Below, piece by piece: positions 8,189 through 16,006 of a DNA stretch of 39,817 bases. The notes below the pieces were generated by a model. That model was not told the origin of the DNA, did no database searches, and saw only the letters and a program-made list of their open reading frames with translations. Position numbers and translations under genes: made by a program. This DNA comes from Acidimicrobiia bacterium (GTDB taxonomy: Bacteria; Actinomycetota; Acidimicrobiia; Acidimicrobiales; MedAcidi-G1), in contig DQOF01000035.1 in assembly GCA_015658775.1 (NCBI GenBank), positions 1 through 39,817 on the forward strand, given 5' to 3'. Positions within the stretch are counted from its first letter, which is position 1. Each line of letters begins with the position of its first letter.

Positions 8189-8380
8189 ATGAGAATCGTG
8201 GTCGACTACGACCAGTGTGAGAGCAACGCCATCTGCATGCAGATAGCCCCCGACGTCTTCGAGGTGCGCGACGACGACTTCCTCTACGTGCTCGACGAGA
8301 CCCCCGGCGAGGATCGTCGGGCCGCCATGCAGGAGGCGGTCCAACGCTGCCCGAAGCAGGCGATCTCGCTTGAGGGCTGA
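8189..8380 (+). CDS. Three-cysteine ferredoxin of the P450-partner type
   Basis: A 63-residue ferredoxin with Cys10, Cys16 and Cys54 (DQCESNAIC and QRCPKQA). The spacing C-x2-N-x2-C...CP is that of small actinobacterial ferredoxins with a [3Fe-4S] or unusual [4Fe-4S] cluster that pass electrons to cytochrome P450. The fourth-ligand position holds Asn13. ATG 8189 follows GGAGGGG at 8177-8183. A ferredoxin reductase is the next gene, forming an electron-transfer pair; no P450 gene is in the window. Confidence 0.9.
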   Translation: MRIVVDYDQCESNAICMQIAPDVFEVRDDDFLYVLDETPGEDRRAAMQEAVQRCPKQAISLEG

Positions 8381-8432
8381 ACCGGGGGCTGAACTCCTCC
8401 CGGTCGACGGCCCCTGCCCGGTACCGACCTGC

Positions 8433-8475
8433 GCCGGCAGCCGGTAGCGGGTAGCCGGCCCAGTAGCGGATAGCC
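8433..8475. repeat. Short direct repeats between ferredoxin and reductase
   Basis: The 103-nt gap holds imperfect repeats of the form GTAGCGG(G/A)TAGCC (from about 8442 and 8462) and an inverted pair GCCGG...CCGGC. A similar GTAGCGG word occurs twice upstream of the amino-acid permease. A function is not known. Confidence 0.3.
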
Positions 8476-8483
8476 AGTCGCCG

Positions 8484-9692
8484 ATGGTGCGTGACTCGAT
8501 AACGATCGTCGGAGCGTCGCTGGCGGGTCTGCGTGCCGCCGAGACGCTCCGCAGGGACGGCTTCAGCGGCCGGATCTCGCTGATCGGCGCCGAGGTCCAC
8601 GCTCCCTACGACAGGCCGCCGCTGTCAAAGCAGGTGCTGGCAGGCGCATGGGAGGCCGACAGGACGGTCCTGACCCCCGCCGACCGCCTCGAGCTTCTGG
8701 GCCTCGACATGCGCCTCGGCCGACGCGCTACCGGACTCGACCTGTCGGGTCGCATACTCGAGGTGGATGGCGTCAGCGAGTCCTACGACGGCCTGCTGAT
8801 TGCCACGGGAGCGCGCTGTCGGACCCTCCCGGGAACCGGCCACCTGGCCGGGGTGCACACCCTGCGGACCCTCGACGACAGCCTCGCCATCCTGGAGGCG
8901 ATGCGCGGCGATCCCCGCAGGGTGGTCGTCGTGGGAGCCGGGTTCATCGGTGCCGAGGTGGCCTCGACGGCAATAGGCCACGGGGTGCCGGTCACGATGG
9001 TCGAGGCACTCCCGGTGCCCCTCGGCCGGGTGCTCGGCGACATGGTGGGTTCTGTGATCGCTGAACTGCACCTGGAACACGGCGTCGACCTGCGCTGCGG
9101 GGTGGGTGTGGAGGCAGTGGAGGGTGGAGACCGGGTCGAATCCGTGCGGCTCACCGATGGCACCGTTGTGGAGGCGGACCTGGTGGTGGTGGGAATAGGC
9201 GTCGTGCCGGACACCGGATGGCTGGAGGGCTCCGGCCTCACCCTCGAGGACGGGGTGGTCTGCGACGAGACGTGCCTGGCGGCTCCGAACATCACAGCGG
9301 CAGGTGACGTGGCCCGCTGGCCCAACCCGCGCTACGGCGAGGTCATGCGGGTGGAACACTGGGACAACGCCGTCGAGCAGGGTGCACATGCGGCCCGACG
9401 GCTCCTGCAGTCGGAAGAGGAGGCCGTGCCCTACGCACCCGTGCCATGGTTCTGGAGCGACCAGTACGACCGCAAGATCCAGCTGGCCGGCCGGGCGCGT
9501 CCCGACGACGAGGTGCGGATCGTCTCGGGTTCCCTGGAGGAGCGTCGATTCGCCGCCCTCTACAGCAACGATGGGCGACTCACGGCGGTGTTGGGAATGA
9601 ACCGGCCCCGACACGTGATGCAGTTCAAGGGCCTCCTGGAGCGGGAAGCCTCGCTGGCCGAAGCCATCGAGTTCGCCGAGGGCCTGGGCTGA
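8484..9692 (+). CDS. FAD/NAD-dependent ferredoxin reductase
   Basis: A 402-residue pyridine-nucleotide disulphide-type oxidoreductase without redox cysteines, as in ferredoxin and rubredoxin reductases. FAD-binding TIVGASLAGLRAAE is at the N-terminus, YDRPPLSK follows, NAD-binding VVVGAGFIGAEVAS lies mid-protein, and AAGDVARWPNP is the second FAD motif. The C-terminal reductase domain follows. It should move electrons from NADH to the adjacent ferredoxin. No clear ribosome site precedes ATG 8484 (GTG 8487 is possible). The stop overlaps the next gene. Confidence 0.92.
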   Translation: MVRDSITIVGASLAGLRAAETLRRDGFSGRISLIGAEVHAPYDRPPLSKQVLAGAWEADRTVLTPADRLELLGLDMRLGRRATGLDLSGRILEVDGVSESYDGLLIATGARCRTLPGTGHLAGVHTLRTLDDSLAILEAMRGDPRRVVVVGAGFIGAEVASTAIGHGVPVTMVEALPVPLGRVLGDMVGSVIAELHLEHGVDLRCGVGVEAVEGGDRVESVRLTDGTVVEADLVVVGIGVVPDTGWLEGSGLTLEDGVVCDETCLAAPNITAAGDVARWPNPRYGEVMRVEHWDNAVEQGAHAARRLLQSEEEAVPYAPVPWFWSDQYDRKIQLAGRARPDDEVRIVSGSLEERRFAALYSNDGRLTAVLGMNRPRHVMQFKGLLEREASLAEAIEFAEGLG

Positions 9693-10186
9693 CCTGTCGC
9701 GCCGCTGTCGCGTCGGCAGTTCTTGGGGTTGTGTCGGTCGCCTGTGGTGCCGGGTCTCCGGCTGGCGTCGACGTCGAGGCCCTGGAGCGGGCCGTACCGG
9801 CGCTGTTGGTGCCGGAACACCCCGAGATGGTCGTGGACGTGTCGTGTCCGACGATCGAGGTGGATGCTGCGGGGCCTGTCACGTGCAGCGCGACGATCGC
9901 CGGGCTGGTCGTGCCGATCGTCGTGTACGGGCCCGACGAGGACTCTCGCATGAAGGTCGAGTCAGAGGTCGAGCTGGTCATGGCAGCCGAGGTCGCCTCC
10001 TCCTCCGAGACTCGCCTGGACGCCGACCTGGGGATCGACAACGAGGTGGGCTGTGAGCCGGTGCTGAGGGTGGCTCGGGCCGGACAGTCATTCACCTGCA
10101 CGGCCACCGGACCCGATGGGCGGGCACATGTCCTCATCGCTACCCTTCTCGACGGGACCGGTGCCTTTCGACTGGATCCCGGATGA
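9689..10186 (+). CDS. DUF4333-like lipoprotein, likely CTG start
   Basis: A predicted 165-residue secreted lipoprotein. The N-terminus has a short hydrophobic signal TCRAAVASAVLGVVSVA followed by lipobox Cys19 (SVAC-GAG). Two DUF4333-like halves follow, each with a conserved pair of cysteines (DVSCPTIEVDAAGPVTCSA and VGCEPVL...QSFTCTATG). The best start is CTG 9689, which overlaps the reductase stop as CTGA and has GAGGG 5 nt upstream; no ATG, GTG or TTG gives the full signal. DUF4333 proteins are typical of actinobacterial envelopes; their function is unknown. Confidence 0.65.
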   Translation: MTCRAAVASAVLGVVSVACGAGSPAGVDVEALERAVPALLVPEHPEMVVDVSCPTIEVDAAGPVTCSATIAGLVVPIVVYGPDEDSRMKVESEVELVMAAEVASSSETRLDADLGIDNEVGCEPVLRVARAGQSFTCTATGPDGRAHVLIATLLDGTGAFRLDPG

Positions 10187-10303
10187 GGTGGGGTCTCTCG
10201 CCATTCGACCGTGACGACCCTTCCCGGATCTGGTGGGATGGGAAGGTTGCAGCAGGGAGATCGGTTGCCTACCGGTGAGGACGAACCAGCGGAGGAAGTG
10301 ATC

Positions 10304-10732
10304 GTGGCAGCATCGATGTTCTCGAGGTTCAGGCGGTCGAGGGATGCCGCGAACGTGTCGTCCGGGTCGGCGGTCGATGCGGGTCCGGCACCGATTGCCG
10401 ACCTGGGTGACTCCGACTTCTTCGACTCGCTCGACGGGCATGCGACCATCGTCGACTTCTGGGCACCCTGGTGTGGTCCGTGCAGGGCGCTGCATCCCAT
10501 TCTCGAGGAACTAGCACGTGCCCACGGCGGCGACAGGATCCACTTCGCCCGGGTGAACGTAGACGAGAACCCGGGTATCGCAGGGGCTCTCGGGATAATG
10601 AGCATCCCGACGCTGATGCTCTGCGATCTGGGTGGAAACGAGGTCGAGCGTCTTGTGGGGATGCCGGACCGCCGCCGCCTGGACAGGCTGGTCGAACAGG
10701 CCGGGGCCATCGGTTGCAGGCCTGAGGCCTAG
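10304..10732 (+). CDS. Thioredoxin-like protein
   Basis: A 142-residue protein with a thioredoxin domain from about residue 30. The active site DFWAPWCGPCRALHP has the redox pair at 57 and 60, and the cis-proline loop is SIPTLML. A basic N-terminal extension (SMFSRFRRSRD) precedes the domain, making it longer than plain thioredoxin; no signal peptide is obvious. GTG 10304 is chosen because GGAGGAA lies 6 nt upstream; ATG 10316 is an alternative. It probably reduces disulphides in the cytoplasm. Confidence 0.88.
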   Translation: MAASMFSRFRRSRDAANVSSGSAVDAGPAPIADLGDSDFFDSLDGHATIVDFWAPWCGPCRALHPILEELARAHGGDRIHFARVNVDENPGIAGALGIMSIPTLMLCDLGGNEVERLVGMPDRRRLDRLVEQAGAIGCRPEA

Positions 10733-10801
10733 TGGTGCCGTACGCCCGGCCGGAGACGAGCATCGAGCGCGGATCGACCTGTCCGAGTCCGGCGGTCAGC
10801 C

Positions 10802-13261
10802 CTAGGCCAGTCGCTCCGTCAGGCGCATGTTCACGTGCCGGCGCTCTCGGTGCTGGGCGACCATGAGGGTTCCCTGGGGGACCGGGTTGGCGTCCAGGAA
10901 CCTGTCGACGTCCGGGTCGACGGACGGGTCCACCAGCGCCCTCACACCCTCGAGCATCCGGGCGATGCTGTTCGACGGGAGCCTGCCGGTCAGGTCGGCC
11001 CAGTCGTCCGTGATGGTCCGCCAGACCAGGCCCCGGTGGTGTCGGTGGTGCAGAGCCTCCCTCAACAGGAACGGGGCGTCCTGGGTCCGGATGCCACCGT
11101 CCAGGATCTCAGCCAGCAGCTGCTCCAACTCTGCCCGTCCGGGGAAGAGCGCCATGGCGCGGAGGTGTCGTTGTTCCTCCTGCGCCGTGGCGGCGCCCAG
11201 GTAGCGCCGACGGCATTCGGCGAAGGTGTCTGCGTCGCCGTGCGTGGCGACGATCGAGACCACGGCAGCGGCTACTGCCGGGTCCTCCGTCCGGGTGTCG
11301 GCCCACCGGGACCGGGCCTCGGCGATCACGATCTCGTCGTCGGCGAGCGTTCCCGCAGCCGAGAGGACCAGGCCGCGTAGTTGACGGGTCCGGTCGTCAT
11401 CGTCGCCCAGGGGGGTCCAGCCCAGGCGGTCCACCTGGCTCTGAAGCAGGCCCAGGGCGTCGGCAGCCGAGGCCTCATGGCGGGTCGGGGCCACCAGGTC
11501 GATGGTGCCGAGCGCTCGGATGCAGGCCTGCCAGACGGCGAGGTCGTGATCGTCGGAGAAGGCCCGGACAGTGTCGAGGAAGTCGGCAGGTGAGGCCTCA
11601 CCGGCCAGGACAAGGGCCCAGTGGTCGTCGATGGCCGATGCCCGTTCTGCAGCCGACAGTGATCCGATCCCGCCGAAGATCGGTGGGCTCGAGCGGTAGA
11701 AGCCCGACGCATCGGCGTTCAGAGTCAGGAGGTCTCCCTCGATCGGCACGGTGACCGGCCCCTCCGGAGGCAGCAGCACCTTGTGCAGGCCGGAACTGGT
11801 GCGAATCCGGACCGGGACGGTCCACCCGGTGCCGTCGTCCACGCCGTCGTACCGGAACGGCCTCTGGACGAGGGTCAGGACGCCATCGTGGACGGCGCCG
11901 GTCACCACCGGGTGGCCACCCCGGAAGATCCAGCCGTGCATGAGGTCACGGACCGGTTCTCCGGAGGCCGCCTCCAGCGCGTCCCAGAGGTCGTCGTTGT
12001 CGGTGTTGCCGTGCAGGTGGTCGGCCAGGTAGCGGCGCACACCGTCCCGGAACGTCGTCTCGCCCAGGTACTGCTCGAGCATGCGCACGACGCCTGCACC
12101 CTTCTCGTAGGTGAGGAGGTCGAACATCCCCTCGGCGTCGGCAGGCGTGACCACCGGATACTCGATGGGGCGTGTCGAGGCCAGGGCATCTACGTCGAGG
12201 GCCGCCGAGCGTGCAGCGCCGAACCCTGTCCAGACGTCCCAGTCCGGCCTGTAGGTCTCCACGGCCTTCATCTCCATGAACGTGGCGAAGGCCTCGTTCA
12301 ACCAGATCCCGTTCCACCAGCGCATGGTCACCAGGTCGCCGAACCAGAGGTGCGCCAGCTCGTGGCTGAGCACGGCAGCCACGCTCTCCAACTCGCGTTG
12401 GGTGGCCTCGGCCGGGTCGACGAGCAGCAGGACCTCGCGGAACGTGATGCAGCCCAGGTTCTCCATTGCGCCGGAGGCGAAGTCGGGCAGGGCGACCAGA
12501 TCGACCTTGCCCCCAGGGATCCCGATGCCGTACCACTGCGTGAACCAGGCAAGGGCATGGGCCGCCACATCGAGGGCGAAGCCGGTCAGGTGCCCCCGCC
12601 CCGGTGGGTGGACGACGCGCACCGGCGTGCCAGCCACGTGGATCGGATCCGTGACCTCGAGGGGGCCGACCACGAACGCCACCAGGTAGGTGGACAGGGG
12701 GATGGTGTCGGCGAAGACCACGCGGTCGGTGTCGTCGTCCAGGGCGGTGCGGGAGGTCTCGGCGCCGTTAGAGACCGCCAGGAGTCCCCGGGGAACGACG
12801 AGCGACACGCCGAACGTGGCCTTCATGTCGGGCTCGTCGAAGCAGGGGAAGGCCCGCCTGGCGTCGGTCGACTCGAACTGGGTGGTCGCAATCGGGTGGC
12901 TGTCGCCGGCCCCGTCGACGATGGTGCTCCTGTAGAAGCCCCGCAGGCGATCGCCCAGCAGGCCCCCGAACGCCAACTCGATCCGTGCATGCCCCGGGGC
13001 GATGGTCCGGTCGGCCCTCAGCATCACCCGCTCCAGGTCCGGATCAAGGTCGACCGTCGGTTCCACCTTGCCGTCGCCGTCCGTGATGGCCGCCGAGCCG
13101 ATGGTCAGGTCGACGGCGTTCAGGGCGATCTCCGACACGCCTTCGATGACATCCACGTCGATCGCCACCGAGCCTGAGAATGTTCCGCGTCCGAGGTCTG
13201 GCCGGATCTCGAGGAGGTAGTGGCGCGGCAGGACGTCGCGGGGGAGTCGATGGTCTGACAT
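10802..13261 (-). CDS. pepN: Aminopeptidase N (M1 family)
   Basis: An 819-residue zinc aminopeptidase that trims N-terminal residues from peptides. The substrate-recognition motif GAMEN is at 264-268. The zinc site is HELAH (300-304) with the third ligand Glu323 in WLNEAFA, the standard spacing. The N-terminal beta domain and the long helical C-terminal domain give full family length. Start ATG 13261 (MSDHRLPRDVLPRHYLL) fits the family; the frame is open to 13522 but that part is antisense to the kinase gene. No ribosome site is seen; a TACGCT box ends 9 nt upstream. It converges on the thioredoxin-like gene with a 69-nt gap without an obvious terminator. Confidence 0.95.
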   Translation of the reverse strand: MSDHRLPRDVLPRHYLLEIRPDLGRGTFSGSVAIDVDVIEGVSEIALNAVDLTIGSAAITDGDGKVEPTVDLDPDLERVMLRADRTIAPGHARIELAFGGLLGDRLRGFYRSTIVDGAGDSHPIATTQFESTDARRAFPCFDEPDMKATFGVSLVVPRGLLAVSNGAETSRTALDDDTDRVVFADTIPLSTYLVAFVVGPLEVTDPIHVAGTPVRVVHPPGRGHLTGFALDVAAHALAWFTQWYGIGIPGGKVDLVALPDFASGAMENLGCITFREVLLLVDPAEATQRELESVAAVLSHELAHLWFGDLVTMRWWNGIWLNEAFATFMEMKAVETYRPDWDVWTGFGAARSAALDVDALASTRPIEYPVVTPADAEGMFDLLTYEKGAGVVRMLEQYLGETTFRDGVRRYLADHLHGNTDNDDLWDALEAASGEPVRDLMHGWIFRGGHPVVTGAVHDGVLTLVQRPFRYDGVDDGTGWTVPVRIRTSSGLHKVLLPPEGPVTVPIEGDLLTLNADASGFYRSSPPIFGGIGSLSAAERASAIDDHWALVLAGEASPADFLDTVRAFSDDHDLAVWQACIRALGTIDLVAPTRHEASAADALGLLQSQVDRLGWTPLGDDDDRTRQLRGLVLSAAGTLADDEIVIAEARSRWADTRTEDPAVAAAVVSIVATHGDADTFAECRRRYLGAATAQEEQRHLRAMALFPGRAELEQLLAEILDGGIRTQDAPFLLREALHHRHHRGLVWRTITDDWADLTGRLPSNSIARMLEGVRALVDPSVDPDVDRFLDANPVPQGTLMVAQHRERRHVNMRLTERLA

Positions 13262-13270
13262 GGTCGGCCG

Positions 13271-13276
13271 AGCGTA
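13271..13276 (-). promoter_or_regulatory. Candidate leaderless promoter -10 box TACGCT for pepN
   Basis: On the minus strand TACGCT ends 9 nt before the pepN ATG at 13261, without a ribosome site. Confidence 0.4.
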
Positions 13277-13378
13277 CCGGTCCCGCTGCCGCCGGATCGC
13301 CGCTCGACCTGCCGGCTGCGGCACACTGATGCTCCGGCCATGGGCAGCAGGCCTGTGGGGACGACCGAGGAGCCTCAG

Positions 13379-14368
13379 GTGGAACCCACGATCGACGTGG
13401 TGGGAGTCGGCAACGCGATCGTCGACGTGCTGGCGTCGGTCGACGATTCGTTTATCCTCGAGCACGGCCTGACCAAGGGCTCCATGACCCTGATAGACGC
13501 CGAGCGTGCCGCCGTGCTCCACGCTGCGATGCCGCCGGGAATCGTGGCCTCCGGTGGCTCAGCGGCCAACACCATGGTGGGGGTGGCGGCGTTCGGTGGT
13601 CGTGCCGCCTACATCGGCAAGGTCCGTGACGACGACCTGGGAGAGGTGTTCCGGCGTGACCTCCGGGCTGTCGGCGTGGCGTTCGACGTGCCCGGTGCCA
13701 CCGACGGGCCGTCCACGGCGCGGTGTCTCATACAGGTGACGGCTGACGCACAGCGCACCCTGAACACGTTCCTCGGAGTGTCGGCGCACCTGGGGCCCGA
13801 TTCGGTCGACGCCGACCTGGTCGCGTCCGCCGCCCATCTCTACTGCGAGGGCTACCTCTGGGACAGGGATGAGGCCAAGGCGGCGATTCGATATGCCATG
13901 GATGCGGCCCGTCTCGCCCGGCGGACTGTCTCGCTGACGCTCTCCGACAGCTTCTGTGTGGAGCGACACCGCGCTGAGTGGCTGGACCTCCTGACCGACA
14001 GGGTCGACGTGGTCTTCGGCAACGCCCACGAACTCTGCTCGCTCTACGGGGTGGAGACCCTCGACCGGGCGGCCGACGCGGCGTCCGAACAGGTCGACCT
14101 GGCTTTCGTGACCCTCGGTGCACGAGGTTCGCTGGTGGTTGCGGGCTCCGACCGGATCCGGGTGGAGGCCGACGAGCTGCATGCCGTGGTCGACACGACC
14201 GGTGCGGGCGACCTGTACGCATCGGGCGTGCTCTACGGCCTCAGCCAGGGAGCCTCGCTGGCTGAGGCTGCCCGGCTGGGCAGTATCGCCGCCGCCGAGA
14301 TCATCAGCCACATGGGTGCCAGGCCTGAGGCCGACCTGGTCGCGGTGGCGCGCTCCCTGCTGGCCTGA
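13379..14368 (+). CDS. PfkB-family kinase, adenosine-kinase-like
   Basis: A ribokinase-fold kinase of 329 residues. The start IDVVGVGNAIVDVLA, KGSMTLID, the ASGGSAANT substrate loop, AYIGKVRDDDLG, and the anion hole with catalytic base DTTGAGD (272-278) match the PfkB group annotated as adenosine kinase in many bacteria. It would phosphorylate adenosine or a related nucleoside or sugar with ATP. This fits the nucleoside transporters and deaminase in the window. GTG 13379 has GAGGAG six nt upstream; ATG 13340 is an in-frame alternative adding 13 residues. It is divergent from pepN. Confidence 0.85.
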   Translation: MEPTIDVVGVGNAIVDVLASVDDSFILEHGLTKGSMTLIDAERAAVLHAAMPPGIVASGGSAANTMVGVAAFGGRAAYIGKVRDDDLGEVFRRDLRAVGVAFDVPGATDGPSTARCLIQVTADAQRTLNTFLGVSAHLGPDSVDADLVASAAHLYCEGYLWDRDEAKAAIRYAMDAARLARRTVSLTLSDSFCVERHRAEWLDLLTDRVDVVFGNAHELCSLYGVETLDRAADAASEQVDLAFVTLGARGSLVVAGSDRIRVEADELHAVVDTTGAGDLYASGVLYGLSQGASLAEAARLGSIAAAEIISHMGARPEADLVAVARSLLA

Positions 14369-14383
14369 TGGCCTCGGCCGGGC

Positions 14384-14416
14384 CCCGGATCCCGGACCCG
14401 TGTCCCGGATCCCGGA
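14384..14416. repeat. Direct repeat CCCGGATCCCGGA (two copies)
   Basis: The 13-mer occurs at 14384-14396 and 14404-14416, a 20-bp period, in the 87-nt gap after the kinase. Each copy is self-complementary in part, so it may fold as RNA or bind a protein. Confidence 0.5.
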
Positions 14417-14441
14417 TCAGGCCCGGTGCCCGGTGCCGGTA

Positions 14442-14447
14442 TAGCGT
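14442..14447 (+). promoter_or_regulatory. Candidate leaderless promoter -10 box TAGCGT
   Basis: TAGCGT, within TATAGCGT, ends 8 nt before ATG 14456. No ribosome site is present. Confidence 0.45.
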
Positions 14448-14455
14448 CGGCTCCC

Positions 14456-15313
14456 ATGAGCGACGGATACACCTGCTTCGACACCGATGTCTGCAACGGC
14501 GTGGCCACGGTCACCATGTGCCGCGGCGATCAGCTGAACACGATGACCCCGGCCTTCTGGAACGAGCTTCCGGTGCTGATCCGCGAGCTGGATGCGTCCG
14601 GTGCTGCGCGGGTGGTCGTGTTGGCCTCCACCGGACGGCACTTCAGCGCCGGCATGGACCTGGCCGTCTTCGGTGGCGGGGCCGGGCGCGGGTCGGACGG
14701 AGCCGAGGTGGGGCGCCTGAGGGCCAACCTGCGCTCCAACGTCCTGCACCTCCAGGACACCTTCACCGCCATCGAGAGGGCACGCATGCCGGTTCTGGCC
14801 GCCATCCAGGGCGGCTGCATCGGCGGAGCCGTCGACATGGTCACCGCCTGCGACATGCGGTACGCATCCGAGGACGCCTTCTTCTGCATCCAGGAGATCA
14901 ACATCGGCATGACCGCCGACGTCGGCACCCTTCAGCGGCTTCCCAAGCTGATACCCGAGGGGGTGTGCCGCGAGCTCGCCTACACGGGTCGCCGCATGCC
15001 GGCGTCCGAGGCGAAGGCGGCCGGCCTCGTCAACGAGGTCTTCCCCGACCACGATTCTCTCCTCGCCGGGGTGCAGGCCGTGGCTGCGGAGATCGCCTCG
15101 AAGTCCCCGCTCGCAGTGTGGGGTTCCAAGGAGATGATCACCTACTCCAGGGACCACTCCACCGCCGACTCGCTGGACCACATAGCCACCTGGCAGGCCG
15201 GCATGTTCCAGCCCACCGACATGGTCGAGGCGTTCGAGGCACTGGCCGAGAAGCGCCCAGCCGGTTTCGACGACCTGCTGCCGTTCCGGGGCGGCCTCGG
15301 TGACGGGGTCTGA
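14456..15313 (+). CDS. Delta3,5-Delta2,4-dienoyl-CoA isomerase
   Basis: A 285-residue crotonase. The acidic triad of mammalian dienoyl-CoA isomerase (Asp176, Glu196, Asp204 in rat) is matched by Asp127 (GGAVDMVTACD), Glu147 (CIQEINIG) and Asp155 (TADVGTLQ) with identical 20- and 8-residue spacing. RHFSAGMDL forms the first oxyanion-hole segment. It would convert 3,5-dienoyl-CoA to 2,4-dienoyl-CoA during breakdown of odd-position unsaturated fatty acids. It converges on the next gene with 9 nt between stops. Probable leaderless start. Confidence 0.88.
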   Translation: MSDGYTCFDTDVCNGVATVTMCRGDQLNTMTPAFWNELPVLIRELDASGAARVVVLASTGRHFSAGMDLAVFGGGAGRGSDGAEVGRLRANLRSNVLHLQDTFTAIERARMPVLAAIQGGCIGGAVDMVTACDMRYASEDAFFCIQEINIGMTADVGTLQRLPKLIPEGVCRELAYTGRRMPASEAKAAGLVNEVFPDHDSLLAGVQAVAAEIASKSPLAVWGSKEMITYSRDHSTADSLDHIATWQAGMFQPTDMVEAFEALAEKRPAGFDDLLPFRGGLGDGV

Positions 15314-15322
15314 TCGCAGCGT

Positions 15323-15922
15323 TCAGGTCTCGGACGGATCGGCGGGCCTGTAGTCGAGCCTCAGGTCGCCCAGGCGTACCAGGGCGCTGCTGATCCAGGT
15401 GCCGAGGCTGCCGAAGTCTTCGTCGAGCGCTGTGCCGTCCTCGAGGGCCTTCTCGTCGAGTTCGTAGCTGCCTGCGTAGGACACCTCCACGGCCCAGTGG
15501 GGGTCGTCCGGCTCGTCGTAGATGGTTTCCACCGTCGGGCCCGACTGCTCCAACGCGTGGTCGCCCAGCTCCGGCGGCTCGTCAGGCAGCGCGGACAGGA
15601 CGATGCCCAGTAGCGGTGCCGACGCCAGTCGCTGGAGCCGCAGCACGACCTCGACGGTGATCTCGGGAGGGTCGGCCAACTGGCCCTCCAGGTACCAGTG
15701 CCGGTAGGCGGTCTGGGACCAGGTCGGCCATTCGAGGGTGAGGTCGCACCGGATCCTCGGCGGGTCCCCCTCGCCCGGCATGGCGTACGAGGTCGCCCAG
15801 TTGAGGTCGCCGAGCAGGATGTCGGCCTGGAACCGCTCCTCCAGGGCCTGGCGTTCCAGCCTGGCCGCCTCGAGGGCCTCGCGGAGCGCGCCGATGGCAT
15901 CGGAGAACACGTGGTCGAGCAT
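15323..15922 (-). CDS. Hypothetical protein
   Basis: A 199-residue acidic protein I do not recognise. The N-terminal 30 residues (AIGALREALEAARLERQALEERF) look like a helical or coiled-coil segment. The middle is strand-rich with WATSYAMPGEGDPPR, TLEWPTWSQTAYRHWYLEGQ and EITVEVVLRLQRL, and the C-terminal half is rich in Asp and Glu. It has no signal peptide or membrane helix. ATG 15922 has a TAGCCT box ending 9 nt upstream and no ribosome site. Divergent from the YcaQ-like gene. Confidence 0.75.
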   Translation of the reverse strand: MLDHVFSDAIGALREALEAARLERQALEERFQADILLGDLNWATSYAMPGEGDPPRIRCDLTLEWPTWSQTAYRHWYLEGQLADPPEITVEVVLRLQRLASAPLLGIVLSALPDEPPELGDHALEQSGPTVETIYDEPDDPHWAVEVSYAGSYELDEKALEDGTALDEDFGSLGTWISSALVRLGDLRLDYRPADPSET

Positions 15923-15931
15923 GGGATGGTC

Positions 15932-15937
15932 AGGCTA
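15932..15937 (-). promoter_or_regulatory. Candidate leaderless promoter -10 box TAGCCT
   Basis: TAGCCT on the minus strand ends 9 nt before ATG 15922. Confidence 0.4.
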
Positions 15938-16006
15938 GCCACAGGTCCGGCGGGGGTCAGGCGGTTGTGGCAGCCTGCAGGGACGGGTGGGGCAGACTGT
16001 CGTCTC

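Noticed and set aside
11783-13177. Long open frame (464 codons) on the plus strand
   Set aside because: It is antisense to aminopeptidase N, whose catalytic motifs are complete; GC-rich codon bias keeps the opposite frame open.
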